Shown here piece after piece: positions 17,165-24,300 of a DNA stretch of 31,969 nt. Source of the DNA: CAYSSG01 sp964433635 (GTDB lineage Bacteria; Atribacterota; Phoenicimicrobiia; Phoenicimicrobiales; Stramentimicrobiaceae); assembly GCA_964433635.1 (NCBI GenBank), contig CAYSSG010000022.1, positions 1 to 31,969 on the forward strand. Reading direction: 5' to 3'. The notes under the pieces are model-generated. The model made no database searches, was not told the origin of the DNA, and worked only from the letters and a program-made list of their open reading frames with translations. Made by a program: the position numbers and the translations under genes. Numbering within the stretch: position 1 is the stretch's first letter; each line of letters begins with the position of its first letter.

Positions 17165-17200
17165 AAAGGGCTCTATAGATTTCATTCTAAAGAGCCCTTT
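17165..17200 (-). terminator. Terminator-like hairpin after the c-di-GMP-controlled unit
   Basis: Perfect 10-bp arms AAAGGGCTCT and AGAGCCCTTT with a 16-base loop. It lies about 120 bases beyond the stop of the small gene at 17322 and would end that minus-strand transcript. Only a short T-run follows, so termination efficiency is uncertain. Confidence 0.6.
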
Positions 17201-17321
17201 CACTATTGTAAAATCCTATTCAGTGACAATCAATATCGGTCACATTGATCATTAATCAGTTCATCTTTTCTCATCACATTGTTCCGGTTCTAACGGGTTA
17301 CCCAGACCGCTGCCATTCTTT

Positions 17322-17522
17322 TTATTTATCCAGTCTGATACATTCCCTGGTAGTAATTTTTTTGGCATAACGGATTGCCTTTTTCTCAGTTGTAAAACTG
17401 CGATCCCCGATCTTTATCGGCGGAGAAATGATCTTGCCATGATAGGTCTGATAACCGTATTTCACCAGATATTCACCTTGATTTTCGGAAATTTCACAGT
17501 AGTCATAGTTACTTTTAATCAT
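17322..17522 (-). CDS. Small hypothetical protein
   Basis: 66 residues, rich in Tyr, Lys and Ile (YDYCEISENQGEYLVKYG; FTTEKKAIRYAKKITTREC). No family recognised; the pattern of short strands followed by a basic helix suggests a small folded domain. It is probably real: AGAGAGG precedes the ATG, it begins 31 bases after the C39-like lipoprotein gene on the same strand, and nothing is encoded opposite. It would be the second gene of the riboswitch-controlled transcript. Confidence 0.6.
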   Translation of the reverse strand: MIKSNYDYCEISENQGEYLVKYGYQTYHGKIISPPIKIGDRSFTTEKKAIRYAKKITTRECIRLDK

Positions 17523-17553
17523 ATCTATACCTCTCTTTTATAATTGATTTCTT

Positions 17554-18189
17554 TTAAATAAAACTTTCTGGAGTGATGACAATGGTCATACAGTATTTTG
17601 GATTTGCTGTAAGATTTAAATCCATAAAATTTTCATAGGATAAGGTATATCCCTTGCCGATGGTCGGATCATTGCTGATAACTTCCTGAGTCTCGGAATT
17701 AAATCCGGTAATGACACGGGCATGGGCAAGTGGATTACTCTCCTTGTACTCCTGTATGGCTATCAACGGAATCTGACGGGATAAATATTCTTCAATTTCT
17801 TCCATGGTTAATACTGTGAAGGAGGCTTTAAAGCCCAAATCCTGGGCGTACTGTACCATTTTATAGATATCTCCCAAGCCATCGGGTTTAATGATTTTTT
17901 TTGCCAATTCTTCCTGGCTTATCTGCAAACCAAAAAAATTGAGCGTCATTGAACCGGATGCCGGTAAACACCAGTTTGAACCGGCATATCTCTGGTAAGG
18001 TACCTCCAGGATAACGGAATTTACTTTTGACTTATTTTCATTTCCGATGAATAGGCTGTTGTCTAAGGTGCTCTCTTCGTTTCCGTTATCCATTTCCGGA
18101 ATGATTCCGCTACAGGATGTCAAAAAGAAAATACTACTGATAATGAGAAGACATTTTCCAATTTTGATGAATTGACCCCAAACCTTCAT
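17554..18189 (-). CDS. C39-like papain-fold lipoprotein under c-di-GMP riboswitch control
   Basis: 211 residues. The N-terminus is a lipoprotein signal ending in LTSC (Cys26 lipidated). After a polar linker comes a C39-like (Peptidase_C39_2) domain: VPYQRYAGSNWCLPAS with Cys74 at the nucleophile position and the oxyanion Gln/Asn region, DGLGDIYKMVQYAQDLG, HARVITGF with His156, and SNDPTIG with Asp174, so a Cys-His-Asp/Asn triad appears intact. A membrane-anchored peptidase on the outer face of the cell is inferred. The ATG at 18189 has GGGAGAG upstream and gives a proper signal peptide; the longer in-frame form would translate the riboswitch itself. Expression should respond to c-di-GMP through the upstream aptamers. 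Confidence 0.85.
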   Translation of the reverse strand: MKVWGQFIKIGKCLLIISSIFFLTSCSGIIPEMDNGNEESTLDNSLFIGNENKSKVNSVILEVPYQRYAGSNWCLPASGSMTLNFFGLQISQEELAKKIIKPDGLGDIYKMVQYAQDLGFKASFTVLTMEEIEEYLSRQIPLIAIQEYKESNPLAHARVITGFNSETQEVISNDPTIGKGYTLSYENFMDLNLTANPKYCMTIVITPESFI

Positions 18190-18247
18190 ATCAATGACTC
18201 TCCCTGTCTTCAGTTGAAAAAGTGAGAAAAAGTTTGGGCTAAAATAA

Positions 18248-18333
18248 AAAAAGGTGGTAGCCTGGCAACCCTGGTCTTTTGACTTTAGGCCCATAACTTT
18301 GCGTCCTATTCTTTCGAATAGTTTGCCTTTTTC
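18248..18333 (-). promoter_or_regulatory. Cyclic di-GMP-I (GEMM) riboswitch aptamer, gene-proximal
   Basis: On the minus strand this shows the GEMM-I core in order: GGCAAAC, a perfect P2 hairpin CTATTCGAAAGAATAG with GAAA tetraloop, GGACGCAAAG, GGGCCTAAAG, and the tetraloop-receptor segment TTGCCAGGCTACC. P1 can form from AAAAAGG (18326-18332) and CCTTTTT (18248-18254), and a run of seven T (18246-18252) follows immediately, so P1 formation may influence termination. It ends about 60 bases upstream of the C39-like lipoprotein start. Type I aptamers bind c-di-GMP; whether this one turns expression on or off cannot be read with certainty. Confidence 0.92.
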
Positions 18334-18341
18334 AACCTCAA

Positions 18342-18441
18342 NNNNNNNNNNNNNNNNNNNNNNNNNNNNNNNNNNNNNNNNNNNNNNNNNNNNNNNNNNN
18401 NNNNNNNNNNNNNNNNNNNNNNNNNNNNNNNNNNNNNNNNN
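18342..18441. other. Assembly gap (100 N)
   Basis: Exactly 100 N. The 55 bases before it (18287-18341) are identical to the 55 bases after it (18442-18496). This is what one expects from two contig ends that overlap by an assembler word length of 55, so the gap may be artificial or may hide further riboswitch copies. Confidence 0.95.
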
Positions 18442-18496
18442 AGGCCCATAACTTTGCGTCCTATTCTTTCGAATAGTTTGCCTTTTTCAACCTCAA
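18442..18496 (-). promoter_or_regulatory. Partial c-di-GMP-I riboswitch aptamer at the gap edge
   Basis: The 5' half of a GEMM-I aptamer (P2 hairpin with GAAA loop, GACGCAAAG, GGGCCT) cut off by the run of N. It is identical to 18287-18341 and may be the same physical copy counted twice. Confidence 0.7.
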
Positions 18497-18520
18497 TTTT
18501 TTAATTAAATTGTAAAAAAG

Positions 18521-18611
18521 AAAAGAAGTCGGTAGCCTGGCAATCTTAGCAATTGCTTTGCTTTAGACCCATAACTTTGCGTCCTATTCTTTCGAATAGT
18601 TTGCCTTTTTC
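18521..18611 (-). promoter_or_regulatory. Cyclic di-GMP-I (GEMM) riboswitch aptamer, distal
   Basis: A complete second aptamer on the minus strand, with the same conserved blocks (GGCAAAC, the GAAA-capped P2, GACGCAAAG, GGGTCTAAAG, TTGCCAGGCTACC). The peripheral P3 arm differs from the proximal copy (GCAAAGCAATTGCTAAG versus TCAAAAGACCAGG), so it is an independent copy and not a sequencing duplicate. A pyrimidine-rich run follows. Confidence 0.9.
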
Positions 18612-18782
18612 AACCTCAAGGTAAACTTACAGCTTTAAAATATTTTTAGTATCTATTGTATAATGAACAATCTTCTACTTTCTGAAACTATTATTCCCTA
18701 AACAAAATGATTTTAGACAAAACAAAATAAAATATTTCCTTGATCTATGTTCTGATGATACATCGAATAACCTGGGGAACCT

Positions 18783-19025
18783 CTATCCCCCACCTATCAG
18801 GGGAAATACTTCAATGAGATCACCATCTCTCACCTGAAAATCCATATTGGTAATTTTTTTATTAACCAGAACGATGCCCACAAAGCCAGCCATGTCCTCA
18901 GGCAAGAAATGACTGATCATTGTTTTTACATCCTCTGCTTGTTGAAACTTTACACTGAGTATCTGATTCGACTTATCCTTCAGGTATTTTTCAAATCCCG
19001 GATAAAATTTGATGTTAATCTTCAA
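18783..19025 (-). CDS. MoaD/ThiS-like ubiquitin-fold sulfur carrier
   Basis: 80 residues beginning INIKFYPGFEKYLKD, with the beta-grasp pattern and DGDLIEVFPLIGGG at the C-terminus. The terminal Gly-Gly(-Gly) is where the thiocarboxylate is formed in MoaD, ThiS and tungsten-cofactor MoaD-like proteins. It may be the small subunit of molybdopterin synthase, which is otherwise missing from the moa operon here, though a role in thiamine or other thiolation is possible. I chose the TTG start at 19025: AAAGGAGAG sits 7 bases upstream, whereas the longer form starting at 19067 would overlap the rarA end by 17 bases without a ribosome site. It is the next gene after rarA on the same strand. Confidence 0.8.
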   Translation of the reverse strand: MKINIKFYPGFEKYLKDKSNQILSVKFQQAEDVKTMISHFLPEDMAGFVGIVLVNKKITNMDFQVRDGDLIEVFPLIGGG

Positions 19026-19050
19026 GCAACTCTCTCCTTTATTCTGACTT

Positions 19051-20403
19051 TTATTTAAAGTTGTCATCTTTTTGTTGCGGGTTCTGCTTCTTCTTTTCCC
19101 GCTGAAGCATCTTTTCCTTTATATCCTTCTCCAGACCACGGTTAGTAGGAAAGTAGTATTTCCTGTTTTTCAGCTGATCCGGCAGATGCTGCTGTTGAAC
19201 CAGTGCATCGAGATAATCATGGGCATATTGATAATCCTTGCCATATTCCAGATCTTTCATCAACCTGGTCGGGGCATTCCGAATGACCAAAGGTACCGGC
19301 AGGGGACCATGCGTTTTGATATCCTGACCGGCTATCTGCCTTCCTTTATACAGGGCATTACTCTTCGGAGCATTAGCCAGATAGACAGCAGCCTGAATCA
19401 GTGCCAGATCACCCTCCGGCATTCCTAAAAAATGAACAGCCTGCATCGCCGAAACAGCGATAGAGAGAGCTGAGGGGTCTGCATTTCCCACATCCTCAGA
19501 AGCAAACCTGATGAGTCTCCGGGCAATATAGAGAGGATGCTCTCCCGCTTCGATCATACGGGTAACCCAGTATAAAGCAGCATCCGGATCAGAATCACGC
19601 ATACTCTTATGCAGGGCAGAAATAATATTATAATGTTCCTCTCCGCTTTTATCATAGCGCAGAAAAGTTTTTTGGACGATTTCCTGCACCTGTTTTCGAT
19701 CTACTTTGATGATTCCTCTGGAATGATCAGGATTTACTGTAACAGCAAATTCCAGGATATTTAAGGCAATTCGGGCGTCCCCGTAAGAAAGCTCAATAAT
19801 ATATCGAATAGCGTCATCGTCAATCTCGATAGACAAATTTCCTAATCCATTATCCCTGTCTTTTAAAGCACGCTGAATAATATGATACAGATCTTCTTCA
19901 GAAAGGGATTCCAGAATATAGACTCTGGAACGGGATAACAGGGGAGAGATCACCTCAAAAGAGGGATTCTCAGTTGTTGCACCAATCAAGATAATGGTTC
20001 CATCCTCCACATAGGGAAGAAAAGCATTCTGCTGGGTCTTATTAAAGCGATGAATTTCATCCACAAAAAGAATCGTTCTTTGCTGGTGAAAAGTCCAGCG
20101 TTGATGAATCTCTTTCATCATCTTTTTCAAATCAGGAATACCTGAAGTAACCGCACTGAACTGGACAAAATAACTTTTAGTCATCTGGGCAATAATCATC
20201 GCCAGGGTTGTTTTGCCGGAACCAGGCGGTCCCCAAAGGATAATGGATTGCAGTTGATCCTTCTCGATAGCAGTACGCAGCGGTTTTCCTTTGCCAACAA
20301 CCTTTTCCTGCCCCACAAAATCATCCAGACTTGTTGGTCTGACTCGATCTGCCAGAGGCGCTGATTTGTCAAGTCTTTTAACCTGTTGATGAAAAAGATC
20401 CAT
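19051..20403 (-). CDS. rarA: Replication-associated recombination protein RarA (MgsA)
   Basis: 450 residues of an AAA+ ATPase of the clamp-loader clade: LADRVRPTSLDDFVGQEKVVG, Walker A GPPGSGKTTLA, Walker B ILFVDEIHRFNKTQQNAFL, sensor 1 IGATTENPSFEV, and the RarA-specific C-terminal oligomerisation part (YWVTRMIEAGEHPLYIARRL, RFASEDVGNADP, YLANAPKSNALY). RarA acts at stalled replication forks and binds SSB. The ATG at 20403 is preferred because GAGG lies 9 bases upstream; TTG 20418 and ATG 20409 are in frame but contain or crowd that site. It is divergent from the nitrilase gene and is followed by the MoaD-like gene. Confidence 0.95.
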   Translation of the reverse strand: MDLFHQQVKRLDKSAPLADRVRPTSLDDFVGQEKVVGKGKPLRTAIEKDQLQSIILWGPPGSGKTTLAMIIAQMTKSYFVQFSAVTSGIPDLKKMMKEIHQRWTFHQQRTILFVDEIHRFNKTQQNAFLPYVEDGTIILIGATTENPSFEVISPLLSRSRVYILESLSEEDLYHIIQRALKDRDNGLGNLSIEIDDDAIRYIIELSYGDARIALNILEFAVTVNPDHSRGIIKVDRKQVQEIVQKTFLRYDKSGEEHYNIISALHKSMRDSDPDAALYWVTRMIEAGEHPLYIARRLIRFASEDVGNADPSALSIAVSAMQAVHFLGMPEGDLALIQAAVYLANAPKSNALYKGRQIAGQDIKTHGPLPVPLVIRNAPTRLMKDLEYGKDYQYAHDYLDALVQQQHLPDQLKNRKYYFPTNRGLEKDIKEKMLQREKKKQNPQQKDDNFK

Positions 20404-20523
20404 GATCATGGTCCTCAAATCTTATTATTGACATATATTATCATCTTTTCATCTTTTTTAAAACCACTTCCATTGCCTGCCAAGATATACATCTCCCATA
20501 TATCAAACAACATCATAAAATAT

Positions 20524-20552
20524 TTGGCTAGTTCACATAATTCAATTATAAT
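20524..20552 (+). promoter_or_regulatory. Likely sigma-70 promoter for the nitrilase-lipid kinase pair
   Basis: TTGGCT at 20524-20529, a 17-base spacer and consensus TATAAT at 20547-20552, about 80 bases before the ATG at 20634. Confidence 0.6.
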
Positions 20553-20588
20553 AAGAATACATTTAATCATTGTACAGATTTTACAGTT

Positions 20589-20613
20589 CTTCTCTTCCCA
20601 TTGGAAAGAGAAG
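20589..20613 (+). promoter_or_regulatory. 5'-leader hairpin upstream of the nitrilase gene
   Basis: CTTCTCTTCC (20589-20598) pairs with GGAAAGAGAAG (20603-20613) with one bulged base and a 4-base loop, ending about 10 bases before the AAGGGAGA ribosome site. It may stabilise the messenger or affect ribosome access. Confidence 0.4.
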
Positions 20614-20633
20614 GGAAATCATAAGGGAGAATT

Positions 20634-22328
20634 ATGAATAATCAGACTATTCGTATTGCCTGCCTTCAATTACAGGCAAGAGAATACCAGGAACAGGCAG
20701 AAAATAAAGAAAACATAATACGATTCATCCGGAAGGCTGCTCAGTCAAAGCCTGATCTGATGGTTCTGCCAGAATGTGTTTATCCGTGCTATTTTTTATC
20801 CCCGAACAAGATTGGACAATACACAACACTTGCTCTTCTGACCGAACAATTCCTGGTTGAAATCAAAAATTGCGCCAAAGAATACCAGACTTTTATTGCT
20901 GTCGGATTTCCTGAATATGTTCAGAAAGAAGATGTGCTCTACAATACAGCCTTGCTGGTTGATGATGAAGGAGAAGAGGTTGGGCGTACGAGAAAATCAT
21001 TCCTGTGGCACTTTGACCATCACTGGTTTAAACCTGACTCGCATTATCCCGTTTTTAACACCAGAATAGGCCGAATTGGTTTATTTATATGTGCTGATGG
21101 TCGTCTACCGGAAATGATCCGTTGTCTGGCTTTACAGGGGGCAGAGATATTACTGGATTTGACCAACTGGGTGACCAGTGGCCTGAACAGAAAGGCGTGG
21201 TCCAACCCCCAGGCAGAATACATGATACCTGTCAGAGCATTGGAAAATAAGGTCTGGATTGTGGCTGCGAATAAAGTCGGTTATGAAGAAAAATCAATCC
21301 AATATTGCGGGAAAAGTGCATTCTTCTCACCGTCAGGTGAAACAGTTGCTATGGCATCGACCGATCAGGAAGAAATATTAATAAGAGAGGTCGATCTTAC
21401 CCAATCCCACCAGAAGAATATAGCCGGTCATATTGATATTTTTGCGCATCGCAATCCTGAAACATATCAAACACTTACCTTACCTTCTTCCGAATTACCT
21501 GTTTTCGAGAATCAAAAAGTGAGAAGAATTGAAAAACATCCTCTTGCTGCGGTCATTCAAACTGGAAGTACCTCCAAACAGGATAGTCCGGAATACCTGC
21601 AAAGAATAGAATATTTTTTCCATACCCTTAAAGAACAGGATGTTCATATTTTTTCCTTCTCCGAAAACAGCCGGATTTCTACAGGTCAGAGCCGGATTAT
21701 CTTAGATTTATTGGAAGACTTAACAAAAGACCAACCGGTCATCTGTTCGATTGTTTTAAAAGAAGAGGAAAATAAAAAGAAATACAAAACAACCTATCTT
21801 GTCGAATCAGGAAAAATAGTCGGTAAGTATAGAAAGACACATCTGGAATTTCAGGAAATGGATTGCTTAAATCCGGGGGAACATGGATATGAAGTCTTTC
21901 AGACTCAATTTGGCAGGTTTGGTATGATGTTGGATTATGAAGGCTATTTTCCGGAAATTGCCAGGATTCTGACTTTGAAAGGTGCTCAAATCATTATCTG
22001 GTCCTGCTTGTTTTCCTATGATGAGCAGATAAAAATCTGTCAGACCAGAGGTGCTGAAAACAAAATTTTTATCATCTCTCCAAATGCTTTACCACCGGAG
22101 GGCAATGGACACAGCCTTATCACCTCTCCGTCCGGACAGATTATCACCGGTTGTCTGGAAAACTCCGAAATGACCAGCATGGCCAGAATCTCTTTGAATC
22201 TTGCCAATGATAAAATCATTGTACCCCATACCGATGCTATTCTCGGTCGTCAACCGGAATCTTATCACCTTTTAACGTCTCAGAAAAAATATTGTTTTCA
22301 GAACGGAAATAACAAACGTGAAAGCTGA
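20634..22328 (+). CDS. Tandem nitrilase-superfamily protein, second domain lacking the catalytic Cys
   Basis: 564 residues made of two carbon-nitrogen hydrolase domains. Domain 1 (about 5-275) has the full Glu-Lys-Cys triad: Glu47 in LPECVYP, Lys121 in RKSFLWHF and Cys153 in GLFICADGRLPE. Domain 2 (about 303-545) keeps Glu344 in SFSENS and Lys401 in YRKTHLEF, but the Cys position is Asp434 (GMMLDYEGYFPE), so it should not form the usual thioester. Enzymes of this superfamily hydrolyse nitriles, amides or N-carbamoyl compounds; the substrate is not evident. The second domain may be structural or bind ligand. AAGGGAGA before the ATG at 20634 sets the start. The next gene starts inside this one. 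Confidence 0.88.
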   Translation: MNNQTIRIACLQLQAREYQEQAENKENIIRFIRKAAQSKPDLMVLPECVYPCYFLSPNKIGQYTTLALLTEQFLVEIKNCAKEYQTFIAVGFPEYVQKEDVLYNTALLVDDEGEEVGRTRKSFLWHFDHHWFKPDSHYPVFNTRIGRIGLFICADGRLPEMIRCLALQGAEILLDLTNWVTSGLNRKAWSNPQAEYMIPVRALENKVWIVAANKVGYEEKSIQYCGKSAFFSPSGETVAMASTDQEEILIREVDLTQSHQKNIAGHIDIFAHRNPETYQTLTLPSSELPVFENQKVRRIEKHPLAAVIQTGSTSKQDSPEYLQRIEYFFHTLKEQDVHIFSFSENSRISTGQSRIILDLLEDLTKDQPVICSIVLKEEENKKKYKTTYLVESGKIVGKYRKTHLEFQEMDCLNPGEHGYEVFQTQFGRFGMMLDYEGYFPEIARILTLKGAQIIIWSCLFSYDEQIKICQTRGAENKIFIISPNALPPEGNGHSLITSPSGQIITGCLENSEMTSMARISLNLANDKIIVPHTDAILGRQPESYHLLTSQKKYCFQNGNNKRES

Positions 22329-23220
22329 ACTGATTATTAACCGGACTTCCGGTGGTGGTAAACCGGTAAAACGATTACCGGAAATATTAAAAAAGTTCAA
22401 TGAAATGAATATCATCTATCATACCAGCTGGACGACCTCCGCCGGAGGAGCAACAGAGTTAGCCCGCCAGGCTGCCAATAATGGTACAGATGTTATTATT
22501 TCTGTAGGCGGAGACGGGACCATCAATGAAATCATTAACGGCATCCTTACATCAACAGAGCAACCTGCCCTGGGTATCATTCCTGCAGGATGGGCGAATG
22601 ACTTCATTAAAAGCATTTCCATACCAACTGATATCAGTCAAGCCTGTGAGATTATCAAGAGGGGCAATACAAGAAATATTGATGTGGCAATCATCAATGA
22701 CCATGTCTATTTTACCAATGTCTGCGGTATCGGATTTGATGCTGAGATTGCTGAACTGGCAAACCAAATCAAGACCAACCATCCTCACTGGAAAATGTTA
22801 AGCGCTTATGTTTATGTTTTTGCTGCTATCCGGAAACTATTATCACCTCTCCCTTCTTTCCAGGCAAAAATCACCATCGATAAGCAGGTCATAGAGGGAG
22901 AATTTCTTTTTTTGGCCATCGCCAATGGGAGGGTTGAAGGCGGCAAATTTAATATTGCCCCGGAGGCAAAGATTGATGACGGGCTTCTGGATATCTATGT
23001 GGTGGGTAAAATAGGCCGGGTGAGATGTCTTTACCTGCTACCCAGGATCATCAAGGGTACTCACCGGGATATTAAAGAAGTCAGTTTTTTCCGGGGAAAA
23101 GAAATCCTGGTAGAATTGGATAAAAAAGTCACCGCCCAGGTTGCCGGCGAGATACTGACATCCCAAAATATTTACTATATAAAAGTACTGCCTGAAAAAC
23201 TTAAATTAATTGTTCCCTGA
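22318..23220 (+). CDS. Diacylglycerol/lipid kinase family protein (YegS/BmrU-like)
   Basis: 300 residues of the DAGK catalytic family: the nucleotide-binding SVGGDGTINEIINGI (GGDGT at 64-68), the GIIPAGWANDFIKS loop, NVCGIGFDAEIAELA, and the C-terminal beta-sandwich with FLAIANGRVEGGKFNIAPEAKIDDG. It probably phosphorylates a lipid such as diacylglycerol or undecaprenol-like substrates. In most relatives the loop reads G-T-x-N-D; here Trp92 replaces that Thr, which could alter substrate or nucleotide handling. It starts with GTG at 22318, overlapping the nitrilase stop by 11 bases, so translation is coupled. Confidence 0.88.
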   Translation: MKAELIINRTSGGGKPVKRLPEILKKFNEMNIIYHTSWTTSAGGATELARQAANNGTDVIISVGGDGTINEIINGILTSTEQPALGIIPAGWANDFIKSISIPTDISQACEIIKRGNTRNIDVAIINDHVYFTNVCGIGFDAEIAELANQIKTNHPHWKMLSAYVYVFAAIRKLLSPLPSFQAKITIDKQVIEGEFLFLAIANGRVEGGKFNIAPEAKIDDGLLDIYVVGKIGRVRCLYLLPRIIKGTHRDIKEVSFFRGKEILVELDKKVTAQVAGEILTSQNIYYIKVLPEKLKLIVP

Positions 23221-23248
23221 CAGCAATCACTTTCCGAGATTCTCAGGA

Positions 23249-24199
23249 CTAAACAATTCTCAGAGCAAAAACAGGACAGTGGGGAACACAATAACCGCAG
23301 GTCAGGCATAAATGATAATCTACTTGCGCCCTGCCGTCCTTAAGAGACAGGGCATTATTCGGACAAGCCTCTATACAACTACCGCATCCCTCACAGAAAC
23401 GGGATACTAAGAGTTTTTTTCTTTTCAAACCCTTCCGGTTTAATTGTTCCTGGTCTATCTTCTGATTTTCGAAAATTTTAAGGTTTGTCTCTAATTCCTG
23501 AGAATGAACCATACCTATCGCGATGGATTGAATTTCCTTGATTTCTCTGACGAAGTGAATGGCTTTTTCAATCTGATTGATGAGATAACCTCCTGCAAGG
23601 GCTTTCATGGCATAGATACCCTTTCCGGATTGATAGACTCTTTGAATGGCAAAAACCATATCCTCCCGCGTTCCACCGATGATACCCAATCCTACCTGAT
23701 TAATAATGGGAAACACAATGTCGATTTCTTTTATTTCGGCAGCTTTTTCCACTACCTCCACAGCATGGGTGGATATTCCGATTGCCCTGATCCTTCCTTC
23801 TTTTTTCAGATTAACCAAACAGGACAGAGCTCCGGCTCTTTTCTGGAAAACATTTTTATCTTCTCTGGCAGCATGTAAATGAAAGATATCAATATATCCA
23901 CGATTTATTTCCCGGCATGCTTCGGTCACTGCTTTTTTCATCTCATCATATTGGCATGCATGTGATTTGCTGGCAATGACGACTTCGCCCTGGTAACCGG
24001 ACAGTGCTTCTTTGATGTGGGGATAGGTTTTGTAAGCCTGTGCCGTATCCAGAAAATTAATACCAGAATGCAAACCTTCCAGAATAACCCTGGCTCCTTC
24101 TTTCACCGGCATATCAGCCTGAAGCGGCCCCATGGGTAAGACACCAAAACATAATTCACTAACCTTTATTCCTGTTTTTCCCAAGTCATTGTATTTCAT
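23249..24199 (-). CDS. Aldo/keto reductase with C-terminal two-[4Fe-4S] ferredoxin domain
   Basis: 316 residues. The AKR barrel is shown by CFGVLPMGPLQ, NFLDTAQAYKTYP (Asp and Tyr of the tetrad), VIASKSHA (Lys) and DIFHLHAAREDK (His). Residues from about 280 form a ferredoxin with two cluster motifs, CEGCGSCIEACP and CLTCGYCVPHCP. Such fusions are common in anaerobes and link NAD(P)H-type reduction with iron-sulfur electron transfer; the substrate is unknown. The ATG at 24199 follows AGGAG at a 5-base spacing; the longer frame to 24238 lacks such a site. It converges on the lipid kinase with 28 bases between. Confidence 0.9.
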   Translation of the reverse strand: MKYNDLGKTGIKVSELCFGVLPMGPLQADMPVKEGARVILEGLHSGINFLDTAQAYKTYPHIKEALSGYQGEVVIASKSHACQYDEMKKAVTEACREINRGYIDIFHLHAAREDKNVFQKRAGALSCLVNLKKEGRIRAIGISTHAVEVVEKAAEIKEIDIVFPIINQVGLGIIGGTREDMVFAIQRVYQSGKGIYAMKALAGGYLINQIEKAIHFVREIKEIQSIAIGMVHSQELETNLKIFENQKIDQEQLNRKGLKRKKLLVSRFCEGCGSCIEACPNNALSLKDGRAQVDYHLCLTCGYCVPHCPVFALRIV

Positions 24200-24300
24200 T
24201 TTTACTCCTGTAAATTTTTTAACCGTTTTGGAAATCATTAACTAATTGATCCATGATATGAATGATGACGACTAAAGAAGCTCTTTTAATGACGGAGAAT

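Larger units (their letters stand above)
16950..17321. other. Intergenic region upstream of nikR
   Basis: Holds the putative nikR promoter and one strong hairpin (17165-17200). A 69-codon plus-strand frame at 17046-17255 spans the hairpin, has no ribosome site and no recognisable content, and is not listed as a gene. Confidence 0.55.

Noticed and set aside
17046..17255. 69-codon plus-strand frame upstream of nikR
   Set aside because: It spans a 10-bp hairpin, has no ribosome site and looks like translated non-coding DNA.
18190..18294. Longer N-terminus for the C39-like lipoprotein
   Set aside because: These codons lie in the riboswitch and its leader; the internal ATG at 18189 has a ribosome site and gives a proper lipoprotein signal.
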